Shown here: in pieces, positions 36,162-43,943 of the stretch | How the letters are laid out: every line of letters starts with the position of its first letter | Position numbering within the stretch: position 1 is the first letter of the stretch | NCBI GenBank assembly: GCA_002305275.1 | Contig: DBQO01000010.1 | Span: 1-57,231 of the forward strand | Reading direction: 5' to 3' | Length of the DNA: 57,231 nucleotides | From: Bacteroidales bacterium UBA1392 | Lineage (GTDB): Bacteria; Bacteroidota; Bacteroidia; Bacteroidales; UBA932 | The notes under the pieces: model-generated | Database searches by the model: none | Told to the model about the DNA's origin: nothing | The model's input: only the letters and a program-made list of their open reading frames with translations | Translations under genes and position numbers: made by a program

Positions 36162-36533
36162 CTACTTTTCCCACTGCTGTTTTGCCTTCAGTCCTTTTGC
36201 AGTCAAGCGATATTTTTGTCTTGGATGATTGGGTTCAGTTTCCGTCATTTCAATCCATTCCCCACTCAATGCAGGATTTGTATAATTATAAACAAAAGTT
36301 AGTCTATGTCTTAAATTTAATTTGTCCATAAGTTCGTCTCTTGTCATTTCACTTTCCAAAGTCAATATCAGTCTATAAGCTTGTTCGGTAACTTGTTCTA
36401 TAGCTTGTTTGGTAACTTTTGGGGTGTCTTGAACGGCACCTCGCAGGGCATGACGATAAATAATCGTTCTAAAATCCTGTTCCTGAATAAATAAAGGTTC
36501 TGGAAGTCCATGTTTAATCATTCTTACTACCAT
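36162..36533 (-). pseudogene. C-terminal fragment of a RecG-like/AlbA-domain ATP-binding protein
   Basis: 123 residues that match only the end of the RecG-C/Schlafen-AlbA family: HGLPEPLFIQEQDFRTIIYR is the end of the HATPase_c_4-type domain. LRHRLTFVYNYTNPALSGEWIEMTETEPNHPRQKYRLTAKG is the terminal winged helix. The N-terminal AlbA and ATP-binding parts are missing, so the gene was truncated and now starts 11 bases after the phosphoesterase gene. It could still be translated as a small winged-helix protein. It abuts the repeat cluster. Confidence 0.6.
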
Positions 36534-36544
36534 ATCTTCTCCCC

Positions 36545-37315
36545 TTATATTTTGTCTATTTCTATTATTTTTTCAGGATCGAAACTACGATGTTCGTTGT
36601 AAAATACATATCCTAACTGATTGCTCACACATTTAGTTTTTCCGATAAATTTGTCGATGTTCCGATGTGAATGTCCATAAATCCAGTATTCTATCGGACT
36701 CCCCTCAATATATTCTTCCAACTCAACCGTAAATGCACCATTTATTTTACTTTTCGCAAAATCAGGAGAAGCTAATTGAAAAGATGGCACATGATGAGTA
36801 ACTACAATCACATGTTCAGCTGTACTTTTCGCCACTTCATTCTGAATAAACCGAAAACATTTGTCGTGTTCACAGTTAAATTTGTCCCATGTTAATAGTT
36901 CTGCATTATATAAAATCCTATGAAAATCATTAACATAATGTTCGGTAAGATAAGCTTCTTCCAACGGTATTTTTGCCCATAATGTTGAAATTATAAAGTC
37001 AACGTTTTCTATTCTAACAACAGCATTATAATAGCATTTCACATTATCCCGGATAGAACAAACCAAGCCATGTGGCATATTAACTAAATCATAGTATTGA
37101 TATAATTCGTGATTGCCGATGACTACAATCACTCGCTTATAATTTTCTGACGCCCAATCCCAAAACGGATACTTGATATAATTACTATCGTTAAGATAAC
37201 CAATATCGCCTGCCAGAACAAGAATATCGCCTACAGCTTTCAATGGATTTCGTTTCAGATAACTGTAATTATCTGAAAATTCCAAATGTAAGTCCGATGC
37301 ATATTGAATTCTCAT
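36545..37315 (-). CDS. Calcineurin-like metallophosphoesterase
   Basis: 256 residues, cytoplasmic, no signal peptide. The five phosphoesterase metal motifs are present in order: SDLHLEF (D-x-H), LAGDIG, VIGNHELYQY, VTHHVPS and YGHSHRN. The substrate cannot be predicted; relatives act on cyclic nucleotides, dinucleotides or RNA ends. The gene lies 11 bases after the AbiEii-like toxin gene in an AT-rich four-gene operon. A role in reversing or supporting the toxin's nucleotide transfer is conceivable but unproven. Confidence 0.85.
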   Translation of the reverse strand: MRIQYASDLHLEFSDNYSYLKRNPLKAVGDILVLAGDIGYLNDSNYIKYPFWDWASENYKRVIVVIGNHELYQYYDLVNMPHGLVCSIRDNVKCYYNAVVRIENVDFIISTLWAKIPLEEAYLTEHYVNDFHRILYNAELLTWDKFNCEHDKCFRFIQNEVAKSTAEHVIVVTHHVPSFQLASPDFAKSKINGAFTVELEEYIEGSPIEYWIYGHSHRNIDKFIGKTKCVSNQLGYVFYNEHRSFDPEKIIEIDKI

Positions 37316-37326
37316 CTTATTATAGT

Positions 37327-38106
37327 TTATTCGATTCCAAATATTTCTTTCATAATGCCAAGGTAACCACGAATATCATCATCGGTACGTTTCAAACTAT
37401 CACGTAAAGACTGATTCGGTAAAGATTTTTCCATCATGTTAATGAATACGCTCACATCATTTTTCATAGTAGCCGGTAATTCGACCGATGTTAAAGGATC
37501 AATCCGCATAGCCAACAGTTTGAAAACATCATCCCGATGCTTTTTGATATCGGCACTGTGAACATTCGGATTGGTTTTCTTTTCTTCTTTCAGATTCATA
37601 AATGCCTTTACTTTCAAACACAATAGAGAGAGCGGATCAGCAATGCGAACACCTCCTTCGATTATACTGCCGCCGATGACGTAACGATAGTATTCTTCAT
37701 CCAACATTATTGCTGAAAGGCTTGGAATTTCTTCCCCGACGGGAACGGGTGTCAAGTGAAAGCCTGTTGGCTCTCCAAGCACGCCAGGAAATTGGGATAA
37801 CAACTCTATTCTTACAGGAAACCCATTCTTTGGATTTATAAACCGGTATAATTCGGCTGTTGGATTTTTACTTTCCCGCTTTCGTTGGCGAGTTTCATAC
37901 TCACCTTCAACAATAAAATCCCAAAAAAGTTGACCAAATTCGGGTGTCATCTTTTCAATGACCAATAGCATATCAATATCGCGGGTCACACGTGGATGCA
38001 TATCCGTATCCTGCAAGGCGATATCACAAGCCGTTCCACCAATGATTACATAGTTGTCTTCAAATCCGGCAAAGTGTTCTTTAAATTTTTCTAATCCTTC
38101 TACCAT
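37327..38106 (-). CDS. AbiEii-like nucleotidyltransferase, type IV toxin
   Basis: 259 residues. The polymerase-beta-like fold starts with IIGGTACDIALQ, followed by the catalytic D-x-D in RVTRDIDMLLV (about residues 39-49). Later motifs are ADPLSLLCLKVKAFMNLKEE and KKHRDDVFKLL, whose Lys and Asp fit the third and fourth motifs of AbiEii/MenT-type nucleotidyltransferases. Such toxins transfer nucleotides to tRNA or other targets and block growth on phage infection. Its start overlaps the end of the antitoxin-like gene by 7 bases. AT-rich. Confidence 0.8.
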   Translation of the reverse strand: MVEGLEKFKEHFAGFEDNYVIIGGTACDIALQDTDMHPRVTRDIDMLLVIEKMTPEFGQLFWDFIVEGEYETRQRKRESKNPTAELYRFINPKNGFPVRIELLSQFPGVLGEPTGFHLTPVPVGEEIPSLSAIMLDEEYYRYVIGGSIIEGGVRIADPLSLLCLKVKAFMNLKEEKKTNPNVHSADIKKHRDDVFKLLAMRIDPLTSVELPATMKNDVSVFINMMEKSLPNQSLRDSLKRTDDDIRGYLGIMKEIFGIE

Positions 38107-39056
38107 TTCATCTCCTCTATCATTAATTCCAATTCTTTCTCAATTCGCGGATCAGGATCATCCTTCATAGAGAGATACAACGAAAGTTTATCAACTATTC
38201 CACCATTCATTTGATATGGTATCGTAACCGGGTATTTCCACACCTCGACTCTATACAAACCCTCTATTTCATTATACTCACCATCCGTCCGGTTAAATTG
38301 CCTGTCCCAAACTGCCATTGTTTCATATTTTTCAGGTTTTAAGTGAGAATAGTGTGACAAGGCATTTACCCCACTTATACCGAAATTAGCTCTAGGTATC
38401 TCGTCGCAATATAACACTTTCTTTACGGGTGACGACAAATAACTTTGAGCTTTTCTCCATAACTCACGCTTCGAGTCCTTAAAGCGAATCAATTTAATTC
38501 TTGTATCACTTTTAATTTCAGAATCACACAATTGACACTTTTCAAGATTTGTGACTGCACGTGCCAATGTCAAATAATTGAAAGGAACTCTTCCTTCCAA
38601 CATCTTAATCGTAAATTCATTTTCGCTATTACTGTCTAAAAGATAATATAGCAATATATATTGTGCTGCAGGTGTTAATCTCCTTGGTTTCTTATCTTGT
38701 TTTTTAGCTTGAACGTTCACAATTAAAGTAGGCAGGAAAGCATATTTATCCGAAATAATAAAATAAACCTTTTGATTTATGAAGCGTGCTCGTTCGTAAT
38801 AGGCCAGCGAGTCTAAAAGAACAACAACAGGCATATTAATAACCGTTTCTATTTGTCGAGTAATCTTCTTATATTTACCGGGAGTTATAGATTCCAGTGC
38901 GTTATTAGCTTGGATTACACACAAAACCTGATTATTGAGATCTATCGTATAAAACGAAAACCTTAAAATAATATCAGCACTTAGGCCACGCAGCTTATCT
39001 TTTTTTATAGGAATCAACTCTTTGTGAATACCTAATATTGAAATTATATTATTCAT
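38100..39056 (-). CDS. AbiEi-like antitoxin/winged-helix regulator
   Basis: 318 residues, larger than typical AbiEi (about 200). The N-terminal half is a nuclease-like or sensor-like alpha/beta domain without a clear catalytic signature. The central part (TPAAQYILLYYLLDSNSENEFTIKMLEGRVPFNYLTLARAVTNLEK, from about residue 135) is a winged helix. The C-terminal region (DEIPRANFGISGVNALSHYSHL) is the AbiEi-like part that usually binds its own promoter and neutralises the toxin. It overlaps the toxin gene by 7 bases, and repeats lie just upstream of its start. Confidence 0.65.
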   Translation of the reverse strand: MNNIISILGIHKELIPIKKDKLRGLSADIILRFSFYTIDLNNQVLCVIQANNALESITPGKYKKITRQIETVINMPVVVLLDSLAYYERARFINQKVYFIISDKYAFLPTLIVNVQAKKQDKKPRRLTPAAQYILLYYLLDSNSENEFTIKMLEGRVPFNYLTLARAVTNLEKCQLCDSEIKSDTRIKLIRFKDSKRELWRKAQSYLSSPVKKVLYCDEIPRANFGISGVNALSHYSHLKPEKYETMAVWDRQFNRTDGEYNEIEGLYRVEVWKYPVTIPYQMNGGIVDKLSLYLSMKDDPDPRIEKELELMIEEMKW

Positions 39057-39062
39057 AATCGG

Positions 39063-39128
39063 TTATTATCATAAAAATTTGCATTATTATCATACATAGT
39101 GATAATGATGCAAAAATAATGATAATAA
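39063..39128 (-). promoter_or_regulatory. Operator-like repeat array upstream of the AbiEi-like gene
   Basis: TTATTATCAT occurs at 39063-39072 and 39084-39093. Its reverse complement occurs exactly at 39119-39128 and with two changes at 39100-39109. The inner arms GCATTATTATC (39081-39091) and GATAATGATGC (39101-39111) form a near-perfect palindrome. The array sits within 75 bases of the start codon, where AbiEi-type antitoxins bind inverted repeats to repress their own operon. Confidence 0.55.
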
Positions 39129-39219
39129 TTAAATCCACAAAATCATTATTATAACTTTATTACTGTTATAACACTAAATTCAGAAATAAACATCCCTTAA
39201 ACAAGCAATAATTGAGATT

Positions 39220-39237
39220 ATTGCGTAATAACGCAAT
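39220..39237. other. Short palindrome in the 380-base gap before the thioredoxin-like gene
   Basis: ATTGCGT (39220-39226) and ACGCAAT (39231-39237) are inverted around AATA. The gap 39057-39436 holds the operator array, this palindrome, the right direct repeat at 39274-39303 and the thioredoxin promoter; no gene is seen. Confidence 0.35.
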
Positions 39238-39273
39238 GCTATAGCCAACTGTTTATCTATAATATATTCGACG

Positions 39274-39303
39274 GATGTCGAACCATTGCGACCAAATCCC
39301 TCC
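39274..39303 (+). repeat. Right imperfect direct repeat bounding the AT-rich block
   Basis: Partner of 36125-36154, 23 of 30 positions identical. It also shares GACCAAATCCC exactly with the first large unit of the repeat cluster (35893-35903). An isolated copy this far from the cluster suggests it marks the other border of an inserted segment. Confidence 0.45.
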
Positions 39304-39358
39304 ACCCCCTCCTTTTTGTCAACAAATTGTCACACACATTCTCAATTAAATTGCCAAT

Positions 39359-39387
39359 TTTGAATTACTGTTACGTCAATCCTTTTG
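39359..39387 (+). promoter_or_regulatory. Candidate promoter of the thioredoxin-like gene
   Basis: TTTG at 39359-39362 and TCCTTTTG at 39380-39387 (one mismatch to TAnnTTTG), 17 bases apart. The start site would be near 39394, with a leader of about 43 bases. Confidence 0.35.
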
Positions 39388-39436
39388 GGCATAAAATTAG
39401 CATGTAAGAAACTATTAACTAACTAATCAGAATAGT

Positions 39437-40285
39437 ATGAGACCTAAAATACTCCTCACCATTTTGCTTGTTGTCATAGGACTGACGGCACAGGCACAAC
39501 AAATCAAAATAATTGAGCAACCAAATGCAGCCTATACCGACACACGTATGTTGGAAATATCTAAGGTGACCCTATCCGACACGGCAACCATATTGGATAT
39601 GAAAGCTTTTTCTACTCCAACCAATTCGATTAAAATCGTTTCTGACACCTATCTCTTGGCCGATGGCAAAAAATACATGATACGCAGTAGCGAAGTCATT
39701 GAACTTGATCTACTCTTTTGGATGCCACAATCGGGTGAAATCCGGTTTAAACTGATATTTGATCCGCTTCCGATTGAGACGACCACATTCGACTTCATAG
39801 GCAGCGATAGCGACGATTATTATACAATATACGGTGTTGATTTGATGGAAGAGAGTAAAGGAAATAAGGACAATGAAGAGATTAAAGAGGGAAAACATGA
39901 TCAGCTGTTCCAAAACTTAATAAAACCGTTTGAAGGAAAAGTAATATTGGTAGATATATGGGCTACCTGGTGTGGCCCGTGTATGGTAGCAAATCTGATC
40001 ATGCAACCGATAAAAGTGGAATTTGCCGAAAAAGATGTAGTATTTCTATACATTGCCGGAGAAAATTCGCCCGAAATTGCTTGGGAAAATATGATAGCAG
40101 ACATGCAGGGGGTGCACCACCGTTTAAGTGCCGAGCAATGGGATTATCTCTGCGACAGCCTAAATGTAAGAGGTGTTCCCACTTATATAATTATCGACCG
40201 TGAAGGGAACCAATCCTACCACACAGTCGGCTTCCCGGGTGTAAGCAAAATCAGGCGTGAGCTCAATCAAGCGTTGAACCAATAA
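39437..40285 (+). CDS. Secreted thioredoxin-like (TlpA-type) protein
   Basis: 282 residues with a signal peptide (MRPKILLTILLVVIGLTAQAQ). Residues 22-150 form a beta-rich domain of unknown role. A thioredoxin fold starts near 155 with the redox motif WATWCGPC (about 174-181) and the cis-proline strand VRGVPTYIIIDREGN. It probably reduces or forms disulphides in the periplasm. Related proteins occur in many copies in Bacteroidales. It stands alone, convergent with the transglutaminase-like gene. Confidence 0.88.
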   Translation: MRPKILLTILLVVIGLTAQAQQIKIIEQPNAAYTDTRMLEISKVTLSDTATILDMKAFSTPTNSIKIVSDTYLLADGKKYMIRSSEVIELDLLFWMPQSGEIRFKLIFDPLPIETTTFDFIGSDSDDYYTIYGVDLMEESKGNKDNEEIKEGKHDQLFQNLIKPFEGKVILVDIWATWCGPCMVANLIMQPIKVEFAEKDVVFLYIAGENSPEIAWENMIADMQGVHHRLSAEQWDYLCDSLNVRGVPTYIIIDREGNQSYHTVGFPGVSKIRRELNQALNQ

Positions 40286-40295
40286 CGCGTAATAC

Positions 40296-41651
40296 TTACT
40301 TCTCCTCGTATTTATACTGAATATCGGAAATCCAGCCGCTCCATTTATCGAAATAGAGATTGCCTCCCTCCCACTCCACTTCGCCGCGCTGGAAATCTAC
40401 GGTTTCACTACGGATAAATTTCTTGGCAGGAGAAAACTCACCGGAATAGTCACTATTGACAATCCAGCGGAAAGCATCCAGACCCTTTGTATAGAAGTGA
40501 TACTCGTCATCATTGTCAATGACATTGTAACGTCCGCGTCCGAATGACTGGTCGGTAGGCACCCATCCGATACCTTCGTAATAAACCTCGAGCCAATCGT
40601 GCATATTGACACTATTTGGATGGAGCATCCAGCCGCTCTGCCATCTTGCAGGCACCCCTGCATAGCGAGCCATAGTGATAAGAAGCAAACCAACCTGCCC
40701 GCAATCACCATGTTTGTTGTCAAGCACATACTCGGGAATGTTTTCAACGGTAGAATACTCACGCGCACTCGCCCAGGGATAGTTGTCGGCAATCCAGCGG
40801 TAGATCTTCTTTACCTTAATGTAAGGATTGGTTTCGGTGCCTACTATAGAGTCGGTTATCTTCTTAATGCGATCGCTAAAAATAACATGGGTAGCCCTTT
40901 CAGCTGTATACTCCTTGTAGAGACGACTTTTAGTATCATAAGGCTCTATATCCTCCGGATTGAAATCATACCACTCATTGTATCCCTTGAAGGAGAGTTC
41001 GTATGAAAAGAGTGTAGGCTGTCCTGCAACCGCAATTTTTTCCATATAGATACTCTTATGGACATATTTGTCAGAGGAAATTTTGTACTCCGGCTCTGAG
41101 GTGGAAATCAAGCGAATATCCTTGACACTATTCTGGTCCCCGCGGGGATAGGGCATCCAGGCACGCAGTAGGGTACTGTCCGGCACTACGTCAGGTTTGA
41201 CGGTCAGAGTGTACTTGATGGTCATTGTTACAGGAAGTACAAGACTTTTCTTCTGCTCCCTTGCTGCCTTAATTACCTCTTTGTTGTACCCGTCGAGGAA
41301 TAGGTGAAGCTGATCCACTTGTACGCCCTCAACCTGTTCAAATACTTTTTTCGCCTCTTTGTCGATACGGAAAAGGTTGCGCCCCGCATTGCGGAAATAG
41401 CGCTTTTGCCCATCAATATACCTATTTTCAAGGGCATTTGTAGCCTCCCAGGCAGCAACCTGTTCTGCCGTCAGCTCCGGATAATAGAGTTTCAGATAGT
41501 TGACAATGTAATTGCTATCGCGGGAAAAATCAATGGCGATCCTCGCCTCTCTTTCATCTTCTGTAATATTGATGGAAGGATCAGCAGATGAAAAACGTCC
41601 ACATCCGTAAACTACGAATATGGACATTAAGATTATAAAAAAATTACGCAT
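40296..41651 (-). CDS. Transglutaminase-like cysteine peptidase superfamily lipoprotein
   Basis: 451 residues with a lipoprotein signal ending VVYGC (Cys near 17). The C-terminal half holds the transglutaminase-like triad: Cys in NKHGDCGQVGLLL, His in NMHDWLEVYYEG and Asp in VPTDQSFGRG. The N-terminal part (about 30-260) is a beta-rich domain with ELSFKGYNEWYDF. It is probably a periplasmic or surface-attached peptidase or amidase, substrate unknown. Confidence 0.85.
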   Translation of the reverse strand: MRNFFIILMSIFVVYGCGRFSSADPSINITEDEREARIAIDFSRDSNYIVNYLKLYYPELTAEQVAAWEATNALENRYIDGQKRYFRNAGRNLFRIDKEAKKVFEQVEGVQVDQLHLFLDGYNKEVIKAAREQKKSLVLPVTMTIKYTLTVKPDVVPDSTLLRAWMPYPRGDQNSVKDIRLISTSEPEYKISSDKYVHKSIYMEKIAVAGQPTLFSYELSFKGYNEWYDFNPEDIEPYDTKSRLYKEYTAERATHVIFSDRIKKITDSIVGTETNPYIKVKKIYRWIADNYPWASAREYSTVENIPEYVLDNKHGDCGQVGLLLITMARYAGVPARWQSGWMLHPNSVNMHDWLEVYYEGIGWVPTDQSFGRGRYNVIDNDDEYHFYTKGLDAFRWIVNSDYSGEFSPAKKFIRSETVDFQRGEVEWEGGNLYFDKWSGWISDIQYKYEEK

Positions 41652-41694
41652 AACGTATATTATGTATGTAGAAGGTTAAGTCATAATAGAAGTA

Positions 41695-42261
41695 CTACCT
41701 CACTCTTTCACCGTAAGACCTGTCGGTAGTGTTTACTCTGATTCGGTCACCCTGATTGATGAAAAGGGGAACCATAATCTCCGCACCGGTCTCAAGAGTG
41801 GCAGCCTTCATAGCATTGGTGGAAGCGGTATCACCCTTGACCGCAGGTTCGGTATAGGTCACCTCAAGTTCAACATAGGTGGGAAGTTCACAAGTCAGGT
41901 ACCTCTCCTCATCTGCCAAAAATACCATTTGTACCGTCTGTCCATCCTTCATAAGGTCACTATTCTCAACCATATCTTTCTCCAGTTGAACCTGATCATA
42001 AGTCTCGGTATTCATGAAGTGAAAACCATCTTCATCAGCATAGAGGAATTGATAAGTGCGGTGCTCAACCGTGATGGTCTCAATCCTTTCACCTGCGGTA
42101 AAGGTATTCTCGAGGATGCGTCCATTTTCAAGGTTACGGAGCTTGGTTTTGACAAAGGCAGGACCTTTCCCCGGTTTTACATGCTGAAACCATACAATAG
42201 AGCAGGGTTTGCCATTATAGTATAAATAGAGTCCGTTTTTAAAATCTGCAGTTGTTGCCAT
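41695..42261 (-). CDS. efp: Translation elongation factor P
   Basis: 188 residues, the normal EF-P length. The KOW-like N-terminal domain has YYNGKPCSIVWFQHVKPGKGPAFVKTKLRNL with the modifiable loop lysine in PGKGPAF (about residue 34). The middle OB domain has MNTETYDQVQLEKDMVE. The C-terminal OB domain has ATLETGAEIMVPLFINQGDRIRVNT. It relieves ribosome stalling at polyproline. A -7 promoter element lies 39 bases upstream. Confidence 0.96.
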   Translation of the reverse strand: MATTADFKNGLYLYYNGKPCSIVWFQHVKPGKGPAFVKTKLRNLENGRILENTFTAGERIETITVEHRTYQFLYADEDGFHFMNTETYDQVQLEKDMVENSDLMKDGQTVQMVFLADEERYLTCELPTYVELEVTYTEPAVKGDTASTNAMKAATLETGAEIMVPLFINQGDRIRVNTTDRSYGERVR

Positions 42262-42299
42262 AAAAAGTCTATATTTTTTTAAATTAATCGTTTAATCTA

Positions 42300-42307
42300 C
42301 AAATATA
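42300..42307 (-). promoter_or_regulatory. -7 promoter element of efp
   Basis: TATATTTG on the minus strand matches TAnnTTTG, 39 bases before the efp start and just beyond the ispH stop (42308). Confidence 0.45.
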
Positions 42308-43174
42308 CTAAATTAATTTCAATCTGTAAGAAAGGCTTTCCATTGCCTCCTCCAATTGCCATGCAGGAGTGGAGGTTGCACCGCAGATGCCGATAGTGTC
42401 TCCGTCCCGAATCCATGCAGGATCCACCTGAGAGGCATCCTCAATCCACCACGAGCGAGGGTTGACGCTTTTGCACAGGTCAAAAAGGACTTTACCGTTG
42501 GAACTTTCCCTACCACTGATAAAGAGTATCATAGAGTGGCTGCGCGCAAAATTCACCAGTGACTTGTGTCTGTTGCTCACCTGGGCACAGATGGTATTGT
42601 GTACTTTAAGATCTTTTGCCCTGGCTCTCATAATCTTCACAATAGCATCATACTCCACAGGATCCTTTGTTGTCTGAGAGAAGAGTTCTATCGGCCTGGA
42701 AAAATCGACATCTGAAATTTCGTCACTGTTACCTATGACCACGGCACGACCTTCGGTCTGTCCTACAAGGCCATTGACCTCCGCATGCCCATGCTTGCCA
42801 AAAATCACTACTGTTCCGCCCACTTTTTCCATTCTGAGAAAGGCCTTTCGCACCTTCTCCTGGAGTCGTAGCACCACCGGACAAGTACAATCAATAAGGG
42901 TAATACCTTTGGCAGTCACCGCCTCATAAGTAGAAGGAGGTTCACCGTGGGCTCTTATCAGAAGTACTCTCCCGGATAAGTTATCTATAGAGTCAAGATC
43001 CACAATACGCAATCCCTTGTCCCTTAATCTGTCAATTTCAAGTGAGTTGTGGACTATGGGACCCAAAGAGTGAAGAGTACCGTGGAGAGCCAGATGGTCT
43101 TCAGCTCTCCTGACCGCATTGACTACCCCCGGACAAAAGCCGGAAGAGGAATCTATTTCCAGTGTAACATTCAT
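42308..43174 (-). CDS. ispH: 4-hydroxy-3-methylbut-2-enyl diphosphate reductase IspH
   Basis: 288 residues from the ATG at 43174 (a TTG one codon upstream is also in frame). The three iron-sulfur cysteines are in GFCPGV (Cys14), DCTCPVV (Cys98) and HNTICAQVSNRHKS (Cys196), matching Cys12, 96 and 197 of E. coli. Conserved GPIVHN, SQTTKD, ISGRESSNG and ATSTPAW also appear. It makes IPP and DMAPP in the last step of the MEP pathway. The ATG overlaps the TGA of cmk (TGATG), so translation is coupled. Confidence 0.95.
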   Translation of the reverse strand: MNVTLEIDSSSGFCPGVVNAVRRAEDHLALHGTLHSLGPIVHNSLEIDRLRDKGLRIVDLDSIDNLSGRVLLIRAHGEPPSTYEAVTAKGITLIDCTCPVVLRLQEKVRKAFLRMEKVGGTVVIFGKHGHAEVNGLVGQTEGRAVVIGNSDEISDVDFSRPIELFSQTTKDPVEYDAIVKIMRARAKDLKVHNTICAQVSNRHKSLVNFARSHSMILFISGRESSNGKVLFDLCKSVNPRSWWIEDASQVDPAWIRDGDTIGICGATSTPAWQLEEAMESLSYRLKLI

Positions 43175-43863
43175 CAAAAATCAATATCTAACTTTGCCTT
43201 CAACACCCAGCCTATCCATATCATCTGCTGCTCGACTGATACATAACTATTGTCCAGTACCACCGCATCTTCCGCCTGACGCAGAGGATTCATTTCACGG
43301 TGTGAATCAATATAATCCCTCTCCAGTACATTACGGTATATCTCATCGAAGTCCGCCTTCTCACCTTTAGCCACCAGCTGGTCAACACGTCGTTGAGCCC
43401 TGATTTTAGCATCGGCAACCATGAAAATCTTCAGGTCGGCCTCCGGAAAAACAGCAGTGCCGATGTCCCTACCATCCATAACAACTCCCTGAGGACCATA
43501 GCCACGAAGTAGTGAGTCTACGAAATTACGGACGAAAGGTATGGTCGCTATTGGACTCACATTGTCCGAAACATCGAGTAAACGTATGCGTGACTCAACA
43601 TTTACACCATTAAGGCAGATTTCAGCTCTACCCTCAGGATTATCCATGGAATAGGAAATCTTCATTTTTCCTGAATCAATATCTTGTTTGAGAGCCTCAT
43701 TATCAATGACATTGCCTGTAATATATCCGCTCTGCAGGGCAAAAAGGGTAACTGTGCGGTAAATCGCACCCGAATCAAGGTATATCAGCCCCAAACGTGC
43801 AGCAATAAGTTTGGCAAAAGTGCTTTTACCTGTTGAAGAATAGCCATCAATTGCAATGATCAT
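43174..43863 (-). CDS. cmk: Cytidylate kinase
   Basis: 229 residues. P-loop IDGYSSTGKSTFAKLIAARLG (about 4-24), LDSGAIYR, then GRDIGTAVFPEADLKIFMVA and AQRRVDQL. These are standard Cmk motifs. It phosphorylates CMP and dCMP. It is upstream of ispH, a gene order common in Bacteroidota, and shares a stop/start overlap with it. Confidence 0.95.
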   Translation of the reverse strand: MIIAIDGYSSTGKSTFAKLIAARLGLIYLDSGAIYRTVTLFALQSGYITGNVIDNEALKQDIDSGKMKISYSMDNPEGRAEICLNGVNVESRIRLLDVSDNVSPIATIPFVRNFVDSLLRGYGPQGVVMDGRDIGTAVFPEADLKIFMVADAKIRAQRRVDQLVAKGEKADFDEIYRNVLERDYIDSHREMNPLRQAEDAVVLDNSYVSVEQQMIWIGWVLKAKLDIDF

Positions 43864-43910
43864 ATATCTCTCTATTTGGTGTTAAAACACAAAAATAGAT
43901 AAAAAAACTC

Positions 43911-43918
43911 TATCTTTG
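43911..43918 (+). promoter_or_regulatory. -7 promoter element of the NtrX-like regulator
   Basis: TATCTTTG matches TAnnTTTG and lies 25 bases before the start codon. On the opposite strand TATATTTG (43929-43936) could serve cmk, 66 bases before its start. Confidence 0.45.
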
Positions 43919-43943
43919 TCCTTCGCAACAAATATAACCACTC

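Noticed and set aside
35699..36302. Several open reading frames (both strands) through the repeat cluster
   Set aside because: They run in all frames of a repetitive sequence and encode only repeats; no start region or conserved domain.
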